A stretch of 64,000 nucleotides of DNA from the NCBI GenBank assembly GCA_900100245.1, contig FNEU01000008.1, positions 1-64,000 on the forward strand, written 5' to 3'. This stretch comes from Lachnospiraceae bacterium G41 (GTDB taxonomy: Bacteria; Bacillota; Clostridia; Lachnospirales; Lachnospiraceae). The notes below the pieces were generated by a model. That model worked only from the letters and a program-made list of their open reading frames with translations, was not told the origin of the DNA and did no database searches. Positions within the stretch are counted from its first letter, which is position 1. Every line of letters starts with the position of its first letter. A program made the translations under genes and the position numbers. Shown here piece by piece: positions 54,912 to 63,967 of the stretch.

Positions 54912-55310
54912 TTAAGTGGAAAATGCAAGCAGTGCAAGTTTGTTGAAAACTATTTCTTCGTCAAAGTATTTTTCTTCGGACGAATGAAGAGCTAAATATT
55001 CATCCGCAGTAAGAGTTTTGGATTTGTAAATTGTTTTGCCGTTCTTTTCCAGGTAATAGCCCACTTTGAACTTTAATTTTAATTGTTTTATTACCTGATA
55101 AACAAAATCATCACGATTTATATTTCCTAAACAAACGCAGATTTTTTGGCCTCTTTGATCTTCTTCGCCGAAAAACTTGTTAAAAACGGCTTTTACTTTA
55201 AACGGAACATCTTCGAATGACATTAATTCCTCTACACTCATCTGTGCACCGACATATATATGCGTCATATCCTGTATGACGGCTTTAAATTCTCTGTTGA
55301 TCTGTTCCAT
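54912..55310 (-). CDS. Protein of unknown function downstream of the sigma-like gene
   Basis: I do not recognise this 132-residue protein. It appears soluble and alpha/beta, with a helical N-terminus, a KICVCLGNINRDDFVYQVIKQLKLKFKVGYYL core (two blocks) and a lysine-rich hairpin. It starts four bases after the sigma-like gene and has no good ribosome binding site of its own, so translation is probably coupled. Position makes a joint role with the sigma-like protein plausible but unproven. Confidence 0.65.
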   Translation of the reverse strand: MEQINREFKAVIQDMTHIYVGAQMSVEELMSFEDVPFKVKAVFNKFFGEEDQRGQKICVCLGNINRDDFVYQVIKQLKLKFKVGYYLEKNGKTIYKSKTLTADEYLALHSSEEKYFDEEIVFNKLALLAFST

Positions 55311-55314
55311 ATTT

Positions 55315-56052
55315 TTATTTCGGATTATCTATTATTTCAATACCGCCTGTAATCTGCAATACTTCTTTTATGAAGTCTTCTTCAAAATCACCGAATTTGC
55401 AAAGCTCTTCTATTGTTACGTTTCTCTGAAGAGTTTCGTAAAGCTCTTTGGCCTTTTCAAGAACTTCGTTGGCATTCTCAGCCCATGTATTAATCTTAGC
55501 AGCCTCATTGTTATCGTCATACAAAAGCTCTTCCATTGCACTCATAATACCGTCGGTAATAAAGCCGTCGAGTTCTTTGGCTGAGCTTTTAGAATCAAGT
55601 GATTCTAAAATAACCGCAAGCGCAACATTTCCCTCTCCGATTAAATCTTCGATTGGAACGCCCGAACCGGTGTAAAGCTTTGACATTTCAACGATATCAT
55701 GCAAATAGCTTTCAATAACCTTATCTCGTAAAAGACCTTCTCCGTCAGCAAATCTTCTTAAAAGATCATGCTTTTCCTTTTGAGTGTATTTCTTCACACC
55801 TTCGAGTTCATCGATGTACATCTGAAGAAAATCCACATCTTCTTCGTCTAAAATCTCATCGAAATCAAAAGGCTCGTCAACACCGATTTTGGCATCATAA
55901 AGGAAATTGTATATAAATTGTTTTTTCTCTTCATCAAGATGAATGTCTTTAAAATACGAATCAACATCGGCTTTGGAAACGCAGTTTCCGTTTTCTCTGC
56001 CGTATTTTAAAAGTTTATCCATCTGAGATATAAATAGTTTTTTCTCGTCCAT
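55315..56052 (-). CDS. Sigma-70-like protein lacking promoter-recognition regions
   Basis: The middle part resembles sigma regions 1.2 to 2.2: DFLQMYIDELEGVKKYTQKEKHDLLRRFADGE, then LRDKVIESYLHDIVEMSKLYTGSGVPIEDLIGEGNVAL, each seen as several short blocks. This is the stretch that binds the RNA polymerase beta-prime clamp. Regions 2.3-2.4, which melt and read the -10, are replaced by an acidic helix, and region 4 is absent. A region-3-like VTIEELCKFGDFEEDFIKEVL ends it. I prefer the ATG at 56052 (246 residues) over an upstream TTG. A polymerase-binding regulator is inferred. Confidence 0.65.
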   Translation of the reverse strand: MDEKKLFISQMDKLLKYGRENGNCVSKADVDSYFKDIHLDEEKKQFIYNFLYDAKIGVDEPFDFDEILDEEDVDFLQMYIDELEGVKKYTQKEKHDLLRRFADGEGLLRDKVIESYLHDIVEMSKLYTGSGVPIEDLIGEGNVALAVILESLDSKSSAKELDGFITDGIMSAMEELLYDDNNEAAKINTWAENANEVLEKAKELYETLQRNVTIEELCKFGDFEEDFIKEVLQITGGIEIIDNPK

Positions 56053-56066
56053 TTTATTTACCAAAA

Positions 56067-57008
56067 TTATTCAATATGTTTGTGTGTAAACAAATGCTCG
56101 TTGCAGTATTCGTAATTGCCGTTGCATTTTGAACAGTATCTGAATGTAAGCGAAGGATTCGATACATCGGTCTGTCCGCAGATTGCACATTTATGTCTTA
56201 TCATAGATACGGGTTCAGAAACTGCTTTAATCTTCTTTTTGAATTCCTTCTGACGTTTGATTTCCTTAAATCTCTTTTTACCCTTTCTGAGCAATAAATA
56301 GAAAACCAAAACATTAAGAAGTGATGTGCAAACCGTAACAAGTGTAATGATACCGCTGTTGAATCCGCCTTGGATGAATGATAATAATACATTTACCGCA
56401 AGAACAACAACATAGATAATACCGAGAATCTTTACCTTTATCGGAATGAGGAAGAAAAGAAGCACTCTCATATTCGGATATGTGATTGCATAAGCAAGGA
56501 ATATCGAAAGGTTCAGATAATATGTGCTGAATGAAAACGACATATAATGAAAGAACCACGAACCTCCAAGCGATGAAGGACACGCCGTACCCAAAACCGA
56601 TTTGTAAACAGCATCCATATTCGTAACATAATTAGGAGCAATTATCTTAAAATAGCCGAATAAAAGAAATGCACCGATTATGGTAAGGAATACTCCCATA
56701 AAGAAAAATACGTTAAATGCGAATTTTCCCCAGGCAACTTCAAGATTTCGTCCGATTGAAAAATAAAAGAACAGGAAAATCAGTACGAAAAATACATTTG
56801 AATAACTGTCCGGAACAAATATCCATGATATAAGTCTCCAAACCTGTCCGTGCATAATCGCTTCGGGATTAAGTGTTACAAAATTAATCCAGTCGGGTTT
56901 TACGAGGTTCATCAAAAATCCGAAGGCATATATAATTACGATTATCAAAGGCAAATTCGGAATTGCATATTTGCCGAATTTCCTCTCCAATTTGTTAAAC
57001 CAGTTCAT
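56067..57008 (-). CDS. Rhomboid-fold membrane protein without catalytic serine, with C-terminal zinc module
   Basis: Six membrane helices are visible. LNPEAIMHGQVWRLISWIFVP and SIGRNLEVAWGKFAFNVFFF match the start of rhomboid proteins. The catalytic GxSG serine motif and its partner His are not found where expected, so it is a pseudoprotease. A basic linker leads to CAICG, YCSKCNGNYEYC and HLFTHKHIE, a likely two-metal zinc site facing the cytoplasm. It starts right after the metA stop with no gap. A scaffold role is inferred. Confidence 0.78.
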   Translation of the reverse strand: MNWFNKLERKFGKYAIPNLPLIIVIIYAFGFLMNLVKPDWINFVTLNPEAIMHGQVWRLISWIFVPDSYSNVFFVLIFLFFYFSIGRNLEVAWGKFAFNVFFFMGVFLTIIGAFLLFGYFKIIAPNYVTNMDAVYKSVLGTACPSSLGGSWFFHYMSFSFSTYYLNLSIFLAYAITYPNMRVLLFFLIPIKVKILGIIYVVVLAVNVLLSFIQGGFNSGIITLVTVCTSLLNVLVFYLLLRKGKKRFKEIKRQKEFKKKIKAVSEPVSMIRHKCAICGQTDVSNPSLTFRYCSKCNGNYEYCNEHLFTHKHIE

Positions 57009-57935
57009 TTAAATACCCTCACCAATATTATCTACATCGTAAGGCGTAATCTGATATACATAGTAATTAAGCCAGTTAGAAAAAAGATTGATGCTGTGAC
57101 TTCTCCACTGAAGCAGAGGTCTGTTTTTAGGATTGTCATCAGGATAATAATTCACAGGAAGTTTCGGATTAATTCCCTTGCCCAAATCTCTTTTATATTC
57201 ATAATCAAGAGTATATCTGTCGTATTCGGAATGCCCTGTCACAAATACCTGTTTGCCGCCTTCGCTTAAACAAATATAAACGCCTGCCTCTTCAGACTCG
57301 GCAAGTATTTTAAGCGCACTGCAGTTTTCGACATCTTCCTTGGACACTTCGGTATATCTTGAATGAGGAGCATAAAACTCGTCGTCAAAACCTCTGACAA
57401 GCGGCTCTTTTCTGTTTTTAACCGAATGTTTATAAATACCCGAAAGCTTCTCGGGAAGATTTCTTTTCTGAATACCGAAATGATAATAAAGTCCGGCCTG
57501 AGCACCCCAGCAGATATGAAGCGTACTGGTTACGTTTTTCTTCGACCACTCAAAGATCTTGCAAAGTTCGTCCCAGTAATCAACTTCTTCGAAAGGAAGC
57601 TGTTCAACGGGCGCGCCCGTAATTATAAGACCGTCGAATTTCTCATTCTTTATCTCATCATAAAAGGTATAAAACTTATTAAGATGACTCGCCGAAGTAT
57701 TCTTCGAAATATGTGTTTTAACATTCAAAAACGTAACATCAATTTGAAGAGGTGTATTAGATAAGACTCTTAGAAGCTGAAGTTCTGTTTCTTCTTTTAG
57801 GGGCATTACGTTAAGAATTGCAACCTTTAAGGGTCTTATATCCTGATGCATCGCCCTGCTTTCATCCATTACAAATATATTTTCGTTTTCAAGAATCTCC
57901 TTTGCCGGGAGTTCGCTCTGAATTCTGATTGGCAT
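57009..57935 (-). CDS. metA: Homoserine O-acyltransferase MetA, probably acetyl-specific
   Basis: First committed step of methionine synthesis. Catalytic Cys142 is in [31 protein letters not shown] holds the His-Glu part. Residue 111 is Glu ([10 protein letters not shown]), the residue shown in MetA proteins to select acetyl-CoA over succinyl-CoA. Length 308 is standard. CGGAG precedes the ATG. It follows ligA by 38 bases with no room for a SAM riboswitch, and leads an unusual group of rhomboid-like and sigma-like genes. Confidence 0.95.
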   Translation of the reverse strand: MPIRIQSELPAKEILENENIFVMDESRAMHQDIRPLKVAILNVMPLKEETELQLLRVLSNTPLQIDVTFLNVKTHISKNTSASHLNKFYTFYDEIKNEKFDGLIITGAPVEQLPFEEVDYWDELCKIFEWSKKNVTSTLHICWGAQAGLYYHFGIQKRNLPEKLSGIYKHSVKNRKEPLVRGFDDEFYAPHSRYTEVSKEDVENCSALKILAESEEAGVYICLSEGGKQVFVTGHSEYDRYTLDYEYKRDLGKGINPKLPVNYYPDDNPKNRPLLQWRSHSINLFSNWLNYYVYQITPYDVDNIGEGI

Positions 57936-57974
57936 GATTTACTCCGTTAATATATTTATTTATTCCCGAAACTA

Positions 57975-59933
57975 TTATACGGAAATATTGAATTCTTTCA
58001 AGAAATCATCTTCAGAGATGATTCTTATACCGAGTTCTTTGGCTTTTTTATTCTTACCTGAAGAGGAATTTACATCGTTGTTGATAAGTGCTTCGGTCTT
58101 ATTCGAAACGCTGCCGGAAACCTTTCCTCCGCGACTTTCGATTATATCTTTTAAAAGATCTCTGTTTTCAAAATGATTTAGCGCGCCTGTAATAACAAAT
58201 GTCTTTCCTGCAAGATCTTTTTCACCGGTACTTTCAATCTTTTCAAGTTCTACATACTCTAAAATATTGTCGACTTCTTTTATTCTTGCCTCATCATGGA
58301 AGAAATTGTAAATGCTAGTCGCAATTACTTCTCCGACCTGATCTATAGTGGATAATTCATCTACCGATGCATTTCTAATCTTATCGAAGTCATAATCATA
58401 AAATGATGCGATAAGCTTGGCGTTTGCAACACCCACGTTTTCGATTCCAAGACCGTATAAAAGCTTTGGAAGCGTGGTCTTCTTTGCTTTTTCGCAGGAA
58501 GCTATCATATTCTCATATGATTTGATTCCAAAGCCCTCCATCGTTACGATATCGTTTTTGTATCTATCGAGTCTGAAGAAATCAGCATACTCTTTTATGA
58601 AACCTTTTTCAATAAACTTAACTATGGTTTCTTCGGATACACCGTCTATGGAAAGGGCGTTTCTGGATGCAAAAAGTGTTAAACTCTTCTCCTGCTTAAC
58701 AGGGCATAAAGGATTCCTGCACATTAATACATCCGTACCGTCATTTGATTCGATAACTGTTTTACCGCCGCACGAAGGACAGCATCCAGGTATTTCGACA
58801 TTATCACTCTTCGTAAGATTCTCAGATATCTGAGGGATAATCATATTGGCTTTATAAACAAGTATTCTGTCTCCGATACCAAGCTTTAAAGAACGCATGA
58901 CTGAAATATTATGAACGCTTGCTCTTGATACATTAGTGCCCTCAAGATCCACCGTATCAAATATAGCAACCGGATTGATAAGGCCCGTTCTCGAAGGACT
59001 CCATTCAATCTCTCTTAATGTGGTCTCTGCTTGTTCATCCTGCCATTTAAATGCAATCGCATTTCTCGGTGCCTTTGCTGTCGAACCTAGAGATTTGCCG
59101 TATGCGATATCATCATACATTAAAACAAGACCGTCTGACGGAATGTCGTATGTCTTTATTTCGTTTGAATACCATTCTATCTTTTCAAGAAGATTGTCTT
59201 TGGTGACTTTTTCTTCATGAACACATTCAAATCCAAGATTAGATAAAAACTTCATCTGCTCAAATCTTGAATTATTAAAATCAACGTTTTCTGCTTCTAC
59301 AAGATTGAATGCAAAAAAGCATACATTTCTTGATGCAGTAACCTTCGGATCGAGTTGTCTTACAGATCCTGAACAAAGGTTTCTTGGATTCTTATACTGC
59401 TCATCCGGATTTTCGATTTTTTCATTAATCTTTTTAAAATCCGAATAAGAAATTACCGCTTCGCCTCTTAAAACAAGATGGCCTTTATAGGATATGCCTA
59501 CAGGTAAATTCTTAAAGCATTTTGCATTCTGCGTGATAACTTCGCCAACTTCACCGTTACCTCTTGTAACTGCGTTGGTAAGTTTTCCGTCGTCGTAAGT
59601 AAGCACGATTGTAAGACCGTCAAGTTTCCACGACAAAAGGCCTTCCTTGTCCTTAAGCCATTCTCTTAACTCTTCTCTGTCCTTGGTTTTCGATAACGAA
59701 AGCATGGGTGAAGGATGCGTAAACTTCGGCAGAAAAGACACCGGTTCGTAGCCGACTTTTCTAGTCGGAGAATCGGATAAAATAATTCCCGTCTCTTCCT
59801 CGAGTTTTACGAGTTCATCATAAAGCGAATCATACTCAAAGTTGGAAATAATCTCCTCATCTTTCGCATAATACGCTTCACTGGCTTTATTCAAAATTTT
59901 GCATAATTCTTTTATTCTTTCAAGATTATTCAT
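57975..59933 (-). CDS. ligA: NAD-dependent DNA ligase
   Basis: Seals nicks using NAD. Domain Ia has YYAKDEEIISNFEYDSLYDEL over two blocks and LSDSPTRKVG. The adenylated lysine is in SWKLDGLTIVL. An OB-fold follows with SPSRTGLINPVAIF. The zinc finger has CPSCGG and CRNPLCP. Helix-hairpin-helix and a C-terminal BRCT domain (LAGKTFVITGALNHFENRD onward) complete it. Length 652 is normal. AGGGG lies somewhat far before the ATG. Confidence 0.97.
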   Translation of the reverse strand: MNNLERIKELCKILNKASEAYYAKDEEIISNFEYDSLYDELVKLEEETGIILSDSPTRKVGYEPVSFLPKFTHPSPMLSLSKTKDREELREWLKDKEGLLSWKLDGLTIVLTYDDGKLTNAVTRGNGEVGEVITQNAKCFKNLPVGISYKGHLVLRGEAVISYSDFKKINEKIENPDEQYKNPRNLCSGSVRQLDPKVTASRNVCFFAFNLVEAENVDFNNSRFEQMKFLSNLGFECVHEEKVTKDNLLEKIEWYSNEIKTYDIPSDGLVLMYDDIAYGKSLGSTAKAPRNAIAFKWQDEQAETTLREIEWSPSRTGLINPVAIFDTVDLEGTNVSRASVHNISVMRSLKLGIGDRILVYKANMIIPQISENLTKSDNVEIPGCCPSCGGKTVIESNDGTDVLMCRNPLCPVKQEKSLTLFASRNALSIDGVSEETIVKFIEKGFIKEYADFFRLDRYKNDIVTMEGFGIKSYENMIASCEKAKKTTLPKLLYGLGIENVGVANAKLIASFYDYDFDKIRNASVDELSTIDQVGEVIATSIYNFFHDEARIKEVDNILEYVELEKIESTGEKDLAGKTFVITGALNHFENRDLLKDIIESRGGKVSGSVSNKTEALINNDVNSSSGKNKKAKELGIRIISEDDFLKEFNISV

Positions 59934-59966
59934 AAAAGAGTTAACCCCTGATTACATATCCGCTGT

Positions 59967-60689
59967 CTATTCCTGTGCGGGATTCTTAAAAACCATATCA
60001 TACAGTTTATCCAGTTCTTCGCAATTTATTTCCCTGTATTCGTTGGGCTTTAAATCTCCTAAAAGAATATTGCAAACTCTGATTCTTTTAAGAGAAATCA
60101 CATCAAGGCCACATTCAAAGCACATTCTTCTAATCTGTCTGTTTAAACCCTGAGTAAGTGTAATCTTAAAGGTTCTTAAGTCCACGGGAACAACTTTGCA
60201 GGGTTTTGTTTCAACATTAAGATCAAATAAGAAAAGGCCTTTTTCCATTCTCTCGAATATGATTGGCTCGATATCTTTATCAACCGTAACGATGTATTCC
60301 TTTTCGTGATTGTTAGAACCGCACATCATAACGTGAATTAAATCACCGTCATTAGTCATGAGCAAAAGACCTTCGGAATCTTCGTCAAGGCGGCCTGCAT
60401 AGGTAAGTCTTGTCGGATATTTAAATGCCTCGGTAAGTGTAATGTTTGCGTGAACATCGGCTTCGGTGCAAGTTACTCCGACAGGCTTGTAATATGCAAC
60501 CACTTTCTTTTCTTCGGGTTTTACAGCCTTTCCGTCCAAAGTGACTTCATCATTATCGGTCACTTTGCTGCCAAGCTCGGCTTTATTGCCGTTTATAAGC
60601 ACTCTGCCGGCTTCTATAAGACCGTCAGCTTCTCTTCTTGAACATATTCCGCATAAAGCTATATATTTGTTAATTCTGTATTCGTTCAT
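59967..60689 (-). CDS. 16S/23S rRNA pseudouridine synthase, RsuA/RluF family
   Basis: An N-terminal S4 domain (about 3-55; RINKYIALCGICSRREADGLIEAGRV in two blocks) precedes the catalytic domain. The catalytic Asp is in YAGRLDEDSEGLLLMTNDG, and QGLNRQIRRMCFECG is the RluF/RluB-type signature. The GLNRQIRRM form favours RluF-like 23S modification over RsuA, but I leave the symbol open. Length 240 is usual. It lies between ligA and an SH3 gene whose terminator separates them. Confidence 0.9.
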   Translation of the reverse strand: MNEYRINKYIALCGICSRREADGLIEAGRVLINGNKAELGSKVTDNDEVTLDGKAVKPEEKKVVAYYKPVGVTCTEADVHANITLTEAFKYPTRLTYAGRLDEDSEGLLLMTNDGDLIHVMMCGSNNHEKEYIVTVDKDIEPIIFERMEKGLFLFDLNVETKPCKVVPVDLRTFKITLTQGLNRQIRRMCFECGLDVISLKRIRVCNILLGDLKPNEYREINCEELDKLYDMVFKNPAQE

Positions 60690-60711
60690 AAATTTCTCGC
60701 ATAATAAAATA

Positions 60712-60735
60712 GTGCATAATCAATTGATTATGCAC
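60712..60735 (-). terminator. Perfect 24-base palindrome, terminator of the SH3 gene
   Basis: GTGCATAATCAATTGATTATGCAC is... a fully symmetric stem of 12-base arms, with the arm reading GTGCATAATCAA. On the minus strand it is followed by TATTTTATTATG, six bases past the stop. Confidence 0.75.
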
Positions 60736-60741
60736 CGGTTA

Positions 60742-61992
60742 TTACTGTACATAGTCGCTTTTAACATAGGCGTCCTTGCCGTTATATTTTATCTTGGTCC
60801 AGCCGTTTGAAAGCTTTTCGACAAATTCAAGTTTATCGCCGTTATAGGCAAATCCGACTCTTTCGGCATCAATATCGGCTTCGGATCTGATGTTTACGTT
60901 ATCGATGGCCGTAACATATTTTTTATCACCGTCATTATTGTTTGCGGTGTTGTTATTGTTAGTATTATTATCCGTCTGATTATTGGCTGTGTTGTTATCC
61001 TCAACTGCATTTCCGTCGGAGTCAACCACCTGAAGATATTCGGATTTTATATAAGCTTCTCTGCCTTCGTATTCAACCTTTGACCAGCCGTTAAGCTTGG
61101 CTTCAATTCTGGTTAAAATCGCGCCTTCTGATACTGTTCCAAGTCTCTCTGCGGTCTCAGAGTCAGATGTTCTGACATTTACGCTGGTAGTGGCTTTAAC
61201 TCTTTCCCTTACAGGCCCCTGATTTGTATTATCGTCTTCAAGCGCTGCCTGCTCTGCCGCAATTCTCTCTCTCTCTTCATTTAATGCCACCATATCGTTG
61301 TTCATGATATCCTGATATGAAAGCATAAAATCATTGAGTTTTTCGTCCGATTCAAGAGTCTCGTTGTATTTAAGAGAAACCTGATTGTAAATATCCTGAA
61401 CGTCCTGCTGCATATATGCAATATAGAAATTCTGAAGAACTAGCGAAGACATGTTGTTCTGCTTGAATATTCTGTATTTTTCGAGCGAATCCTTAGCATA
61501 ATAAAGACCGATAATACCGGGAACGGGAGTATTAATGTCCTTAAAATAAATGTCATATGTAACATAGACATAGAAGGATTCATCTTCGTATCCCTGCTGT
61601 GTATAGCATACGATATTATCGTAATGATCGATATATTTGCTCTTAACTTCAACATTATCAAGTTCATTGTTGTTAATTGAGAACATATTCTCTTTTAAAT
61701 AAGCCTGATTGTTGTCTGCAAGAGCATTGAGATAATCTGTCATTGCTTTGTTAATAAAATCATAGCCATCCTTAACCACGGTAAAATCCTGATTAAGCAA
61801 AGCCTTCTCCTCTTCGGACAAAGCTTCATAAGCTCGCTGTGCTGCCTTCTTTTCGCGAATGCGTGTAATGCCTACAAGTGCAATAGACACAATAAGCAAA
61901 ATAACAACAAAAACAAGAGTCGCAGAAACTAGTATATTCTTTTTAACAATAATCCATACCCTCTCCAGTAAAGATTTTGAATTGTCTTTCAT
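60742..61992 (-). CDS. Membrane-anchored protein with two bacterial SH3 domains
   Basis: A short cytoplasmic N-terminus and one membrane helix (about 20-43) lead to a helical extracytoplasmic region, a coil around ERERIAAEQAALE, then two SH3b domains: TTSVNVRTSDSETAERLG to YIKSEYLQV, and AIDNVNIRSEADIDAERVG to YVKSDYVQ, joined by an Asn/Thr-rich linker. SH3b domains commonly bind peptidoglycan. I chose the ATG at 61992 (416 residues) with GGGAG upstream. The longer frame is rejected because it runs through the antisense of no gene but directly through the tRNA-Arg. Confidence 0.85.
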   Translation of the reverse strand: MKDNSKSLLERVWIIVKKNILVSATLVFVVILLIVSIALVGITRIREKKAAQRAYEALSEEEKALLNQDFTVVKDGYDFINKAMTDYLNALADNNQAYLKENMFSINNNELDNVEVKSKYIDHYDNIVCYTQQGYEDESFYVYVTYDIYFKDINTPVPGIIGLYYAKDSLEKYRIFKQNNMSSLVLQNFYIAYMQQDVQDIYNQVSLKYNETLESDEKLNDFMLSYQDIMNNDMVALNEERERIAAEQAALEDDNTNQGPVRERVKATTSVNVRTSDSETAERLGTVSEGAILTRIEAKLNGWSKVEYEGREAYIKSEYLQVVDSDGNAVEDNNTANNQTDNNTNNNNTANNNDGDKKYVTAIDNVNIRSEADIDAERVGFAYNGDKLEFVEKLSNGWTKIKYNGKDAYVKSDYVQ

Positions 61993-62024
61993 TAAAAAAT
62001 TACTCCCAACAAAACTACATAGTA

Positions 62025-62096
62025 TGCACCCGACAGGAATCGAACCTGCATCCTTGGCGTCGGAGGCCAATATTCTATCCATTAGACTACGGGTGC
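62025..62096 (-). tRNA. tRNA-Arg (anticodon CCG)
   Basis: The minus-strand sequence folds as a full cloverleaf. The acceptor stem is GCACCCG with CGGGTGC. The anticodon stem is TTGGC with GCCAA and the loop CTCCGAC, giving anticodon CCG. The T arm is GCAGG-TTCGAAT-CCTGT. The discriminator is A and CCA is not encoded. It lies between the DUF5688 gene and the SH3 gene, so it is probably co-transcribed with the latter. Confidence 0.95.
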
Positions 62097-62188
62097 AAAT
62101 TAATCCCTAGACAAAAACATACTAAATTATTTTATCACTAAAGCCACTGTTTGTCTACCTTTATACCCTTTTACGAGCAAGCATAAAA

Positions 62189-62237
62189 ATCCGGAATTTC
62201 CACCCTAAAAGAAATATAATAAGTGAAAATTCCGGAT
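62189..62237 (-). terminator. Terminator of the DUF5688 gene
   Basis: ATCCGGAATTT and AAATTCCGGAT pair, extended by CCAC/GTG. On the minus strand the stem is followed by TTTTTATGC. Confidence 0.75.
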
Positions 62238-62251
62238 ATGATTTTATACTC

Positions 62252-63157
62252 TTATGAGCATGTGATACATTCTTTTTCTCTGCTGTAATAATACGAATGA
62301 TTTGAAAGAATATCCATCAAAGGAACCTGTGTAGCATTGACCTCACATATCATATCGTTTAGCTTATCTACCGAATCTACAAGTATCGAGGGAATCATAA
62401 TCACCTCATGCACAGAACTGGGCAAGATATAAAGATCGCAGTTTAATTTCTCGCTGAAATCTTTGATAACATTATCATAAAGAATCGCTGATGCTCCGAA
62501 CTGTTTCTTTTCATTCGAGAGAACATACATTCCGCAGTCGGCCAAAATATCTTCTTCCAGTTCATCGAGACTCTTTTTCTCATGATGGATAATTTCCATC
62601 AAAGTCTGAGCCATACTCTTAAGCTCCGGCTTTAAAACCTTTGGGCTGTTTACTTTGGCCAGTTTGTCAATGTCTTCCAAAGTTTTACCCCAAAGTTCAA
62701 GATGAGAGTTGTTAATTAGTATCGACGCGCTCTCAAAAATATCTTCCTTGATGGCAATGTAATAAACTACTGCCAGGTCCAGGAATTTTTTATGAGGAAT
62801 CGTATTAAGCAAATCCTTGTTTTTCTCGTAATTAACAAGCTTGTAGACTATTCTGTCTTTTATGTTTTCAAATAAAATCAGACTCTCGGGATTAAAATCA
62901 TCTTCCAGACAGTTGTTTTTTATGAGCCATGCAATACGATCCGCTATATCGTCTATATCTTCACCCGCTACATATCTGTCGTAATAATCATTGACATAAA
63001 CCGTCGGAGAAATGCTTTTATTGTTAAAACGAACAAGCAGCCCGTCCAGTCTGATACCGTTATTTTTAAGCACTTCTTTATATTCTATTTTGCAATCATC
63101 CCCAAATCTCTCGGTCAGCGCCTCGAGAATACATTCTTTAAATATGCAGTAATCCAT
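62252..63157 (-). CDS. DUF5688 family protein
   Basis: A soluble 302-residue protein of a family found mainly in Lachnospiraceae. Visible landmarks are VYVNDYYDRYVAGEDIDDIADRI in two blocks near residue 55-80, VYYIAIKEDIFESASILINN, and SSVHEVIMIPS near the C-terminus. No catalytic motif is recognised. I chose the ATG at 63157 because GGAGG lies directly before it; the longer frame runs into the efp terminator. It has terminators on both sides, so it is monocistronic. Confidence 0.78.
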   Translation of the reverse strand: MDYCIFKECILEALTERFGDDCKIEYKEVLKNNGIRLDGLLVRFNNKSISPTVYVNDYYDRYVAGEDIDDIADRIAWLIKNNCLEDDFNPESLILFENIKDRIVYKLVNYEKNKDLLNTIPHKKFLDLAVVYYIAIKEDIFESASILINNSHLELWGKTLEDIDKLAKVNSPKVLKPELKSMAQTLMEIIHHEKKSLDELEEDILADCGMYVLSNEKKQFGASAILYDNVIKDFSEKLNCDLYILPSSVHEVIMIPSILVDSVDKLNDMICEVNATQVPLMDILSNHSYYYSREKECITCS

Positions 63158-63186
63158 AAATACCTCCATAATTTTAAACAACAAAA

Positions 63187-63222
63187 AAGACAATGAACAT
63201 TTTGAAATATTCATTGTCTTCA
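63187..63222 (-). terminator. Terminator of efp
   Basis: AAGACAATGAA and TTCATTGTCTT pair perfectly. On the minus strand the stem is followed by TTTTTTGTTG. Confidence 0.88.
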
Positions 63223-63249
63223 TTAGCTTTGTATATTTGTGAAGAAAGA

Positions 63250-63807
63250 TTATACTCTTGAGAGATATTCTCCTGTTCTAGTATCAATCTTAATCTTCTC
63301 ACCGATTTCTACGAAGAGAGGAACGGATACCTGAGCTCCTGTCTCAACGATAGCGGGCTTGGAAGCACCTGTAGCTGTATCGCCTTTGAATCCGGGCTCT
63401 GTCTCAGTAATTTCAAGTTCAACGAAAAGAGGAGGTTCTACTGAGAATACCTGTCCGTTGTGTGAAAGCATCTTAACCATTTCATTTTCTTTAACGAACT
63501 TTAATGCATCACCGATTTCATCTTTGCTTAATGCGATCTGCTCATATGTTTCAACATCCATGAAGTTGTACATATCACCGTCTGCATAAAGATACTGCAT
63601 ATCCTTACGGTCGATACGTGCCTGAGGGCATTTTTCTGTAGGTCTGAAAGTTTTTTCTACAACACCGCCGTTCTTGATGTTTTTAAGTTTGGTTCTGACA
63701 AATGCAGCGCCCTTACCGGGTTTTACATGCTGGAACTCTATAATCTGAAATACGTTTCCTTCTAATTCAATGGTAATACCGTTTCTAAAATCTCCGGCTG
63801 AAATCAT
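63250..63807 (-). CDS. efp: Translation elongation factor P
   Basis: Relieves ribosome stalling at polyproline. The three beta-barrel domains are visible: [36 protein letters not shown] with the tip loop, and the C-terminal [22 protein letters not shown], each a family signature. Length is 185 with the ATG at 63807, which has AGGAGG upstream; the ten earlier codons are not supported. The DPDI-type and other repeats in the window contain prolines, but not long polyproline runs. Confidence 0.97.
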   Translation of the reverse strand: MISAGDFRNGITIELEGNVFQIIEFQHVKPGKGAAFVRTKLKNIKNGGVVEKTFRPTEKCPQARIDRKDMQYLYADGDMYNFMDVETYEQIALSKDEIGDALKFVKENEMVKMLSHNGQVFSVEPPLFVELEITETEPGFKGDTATGASKPAIVETGAQVSVPLFVEIGEKIKIDTRTGEYLSRV

Positions 63808-63967
63808 ATATACTCCTCCTAAAAAGTTATAACACAATTAAATACTCAAATATTTTAATATAAGAATTCTGATAATTCAAGCCTAATTTGTATAAATTCA
63901 CAGATAGTACACGATTTTTTTATAATAAATGCCGATTCTTTTTATCTATGTATATCATTAAAAGACT

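Noticed and set aside
57936-57974. SAM riboswitch before metA
   Set aside because: Only 38 bases separate ligA and metA, too few for such an RNA.
61993-62082. Extended N-terminus of the SH3 protein
   Set aside because: The extra codons overlap the tRNA-Arg gene; the downstream ATG has a GGGAG site and a normal membrane anchor.
63158-63223. Extended N-terminus of the DUF5688 protein
   Set aside because: It runs into the efp terminator, while GGAGG precedes the ATG at 63157.
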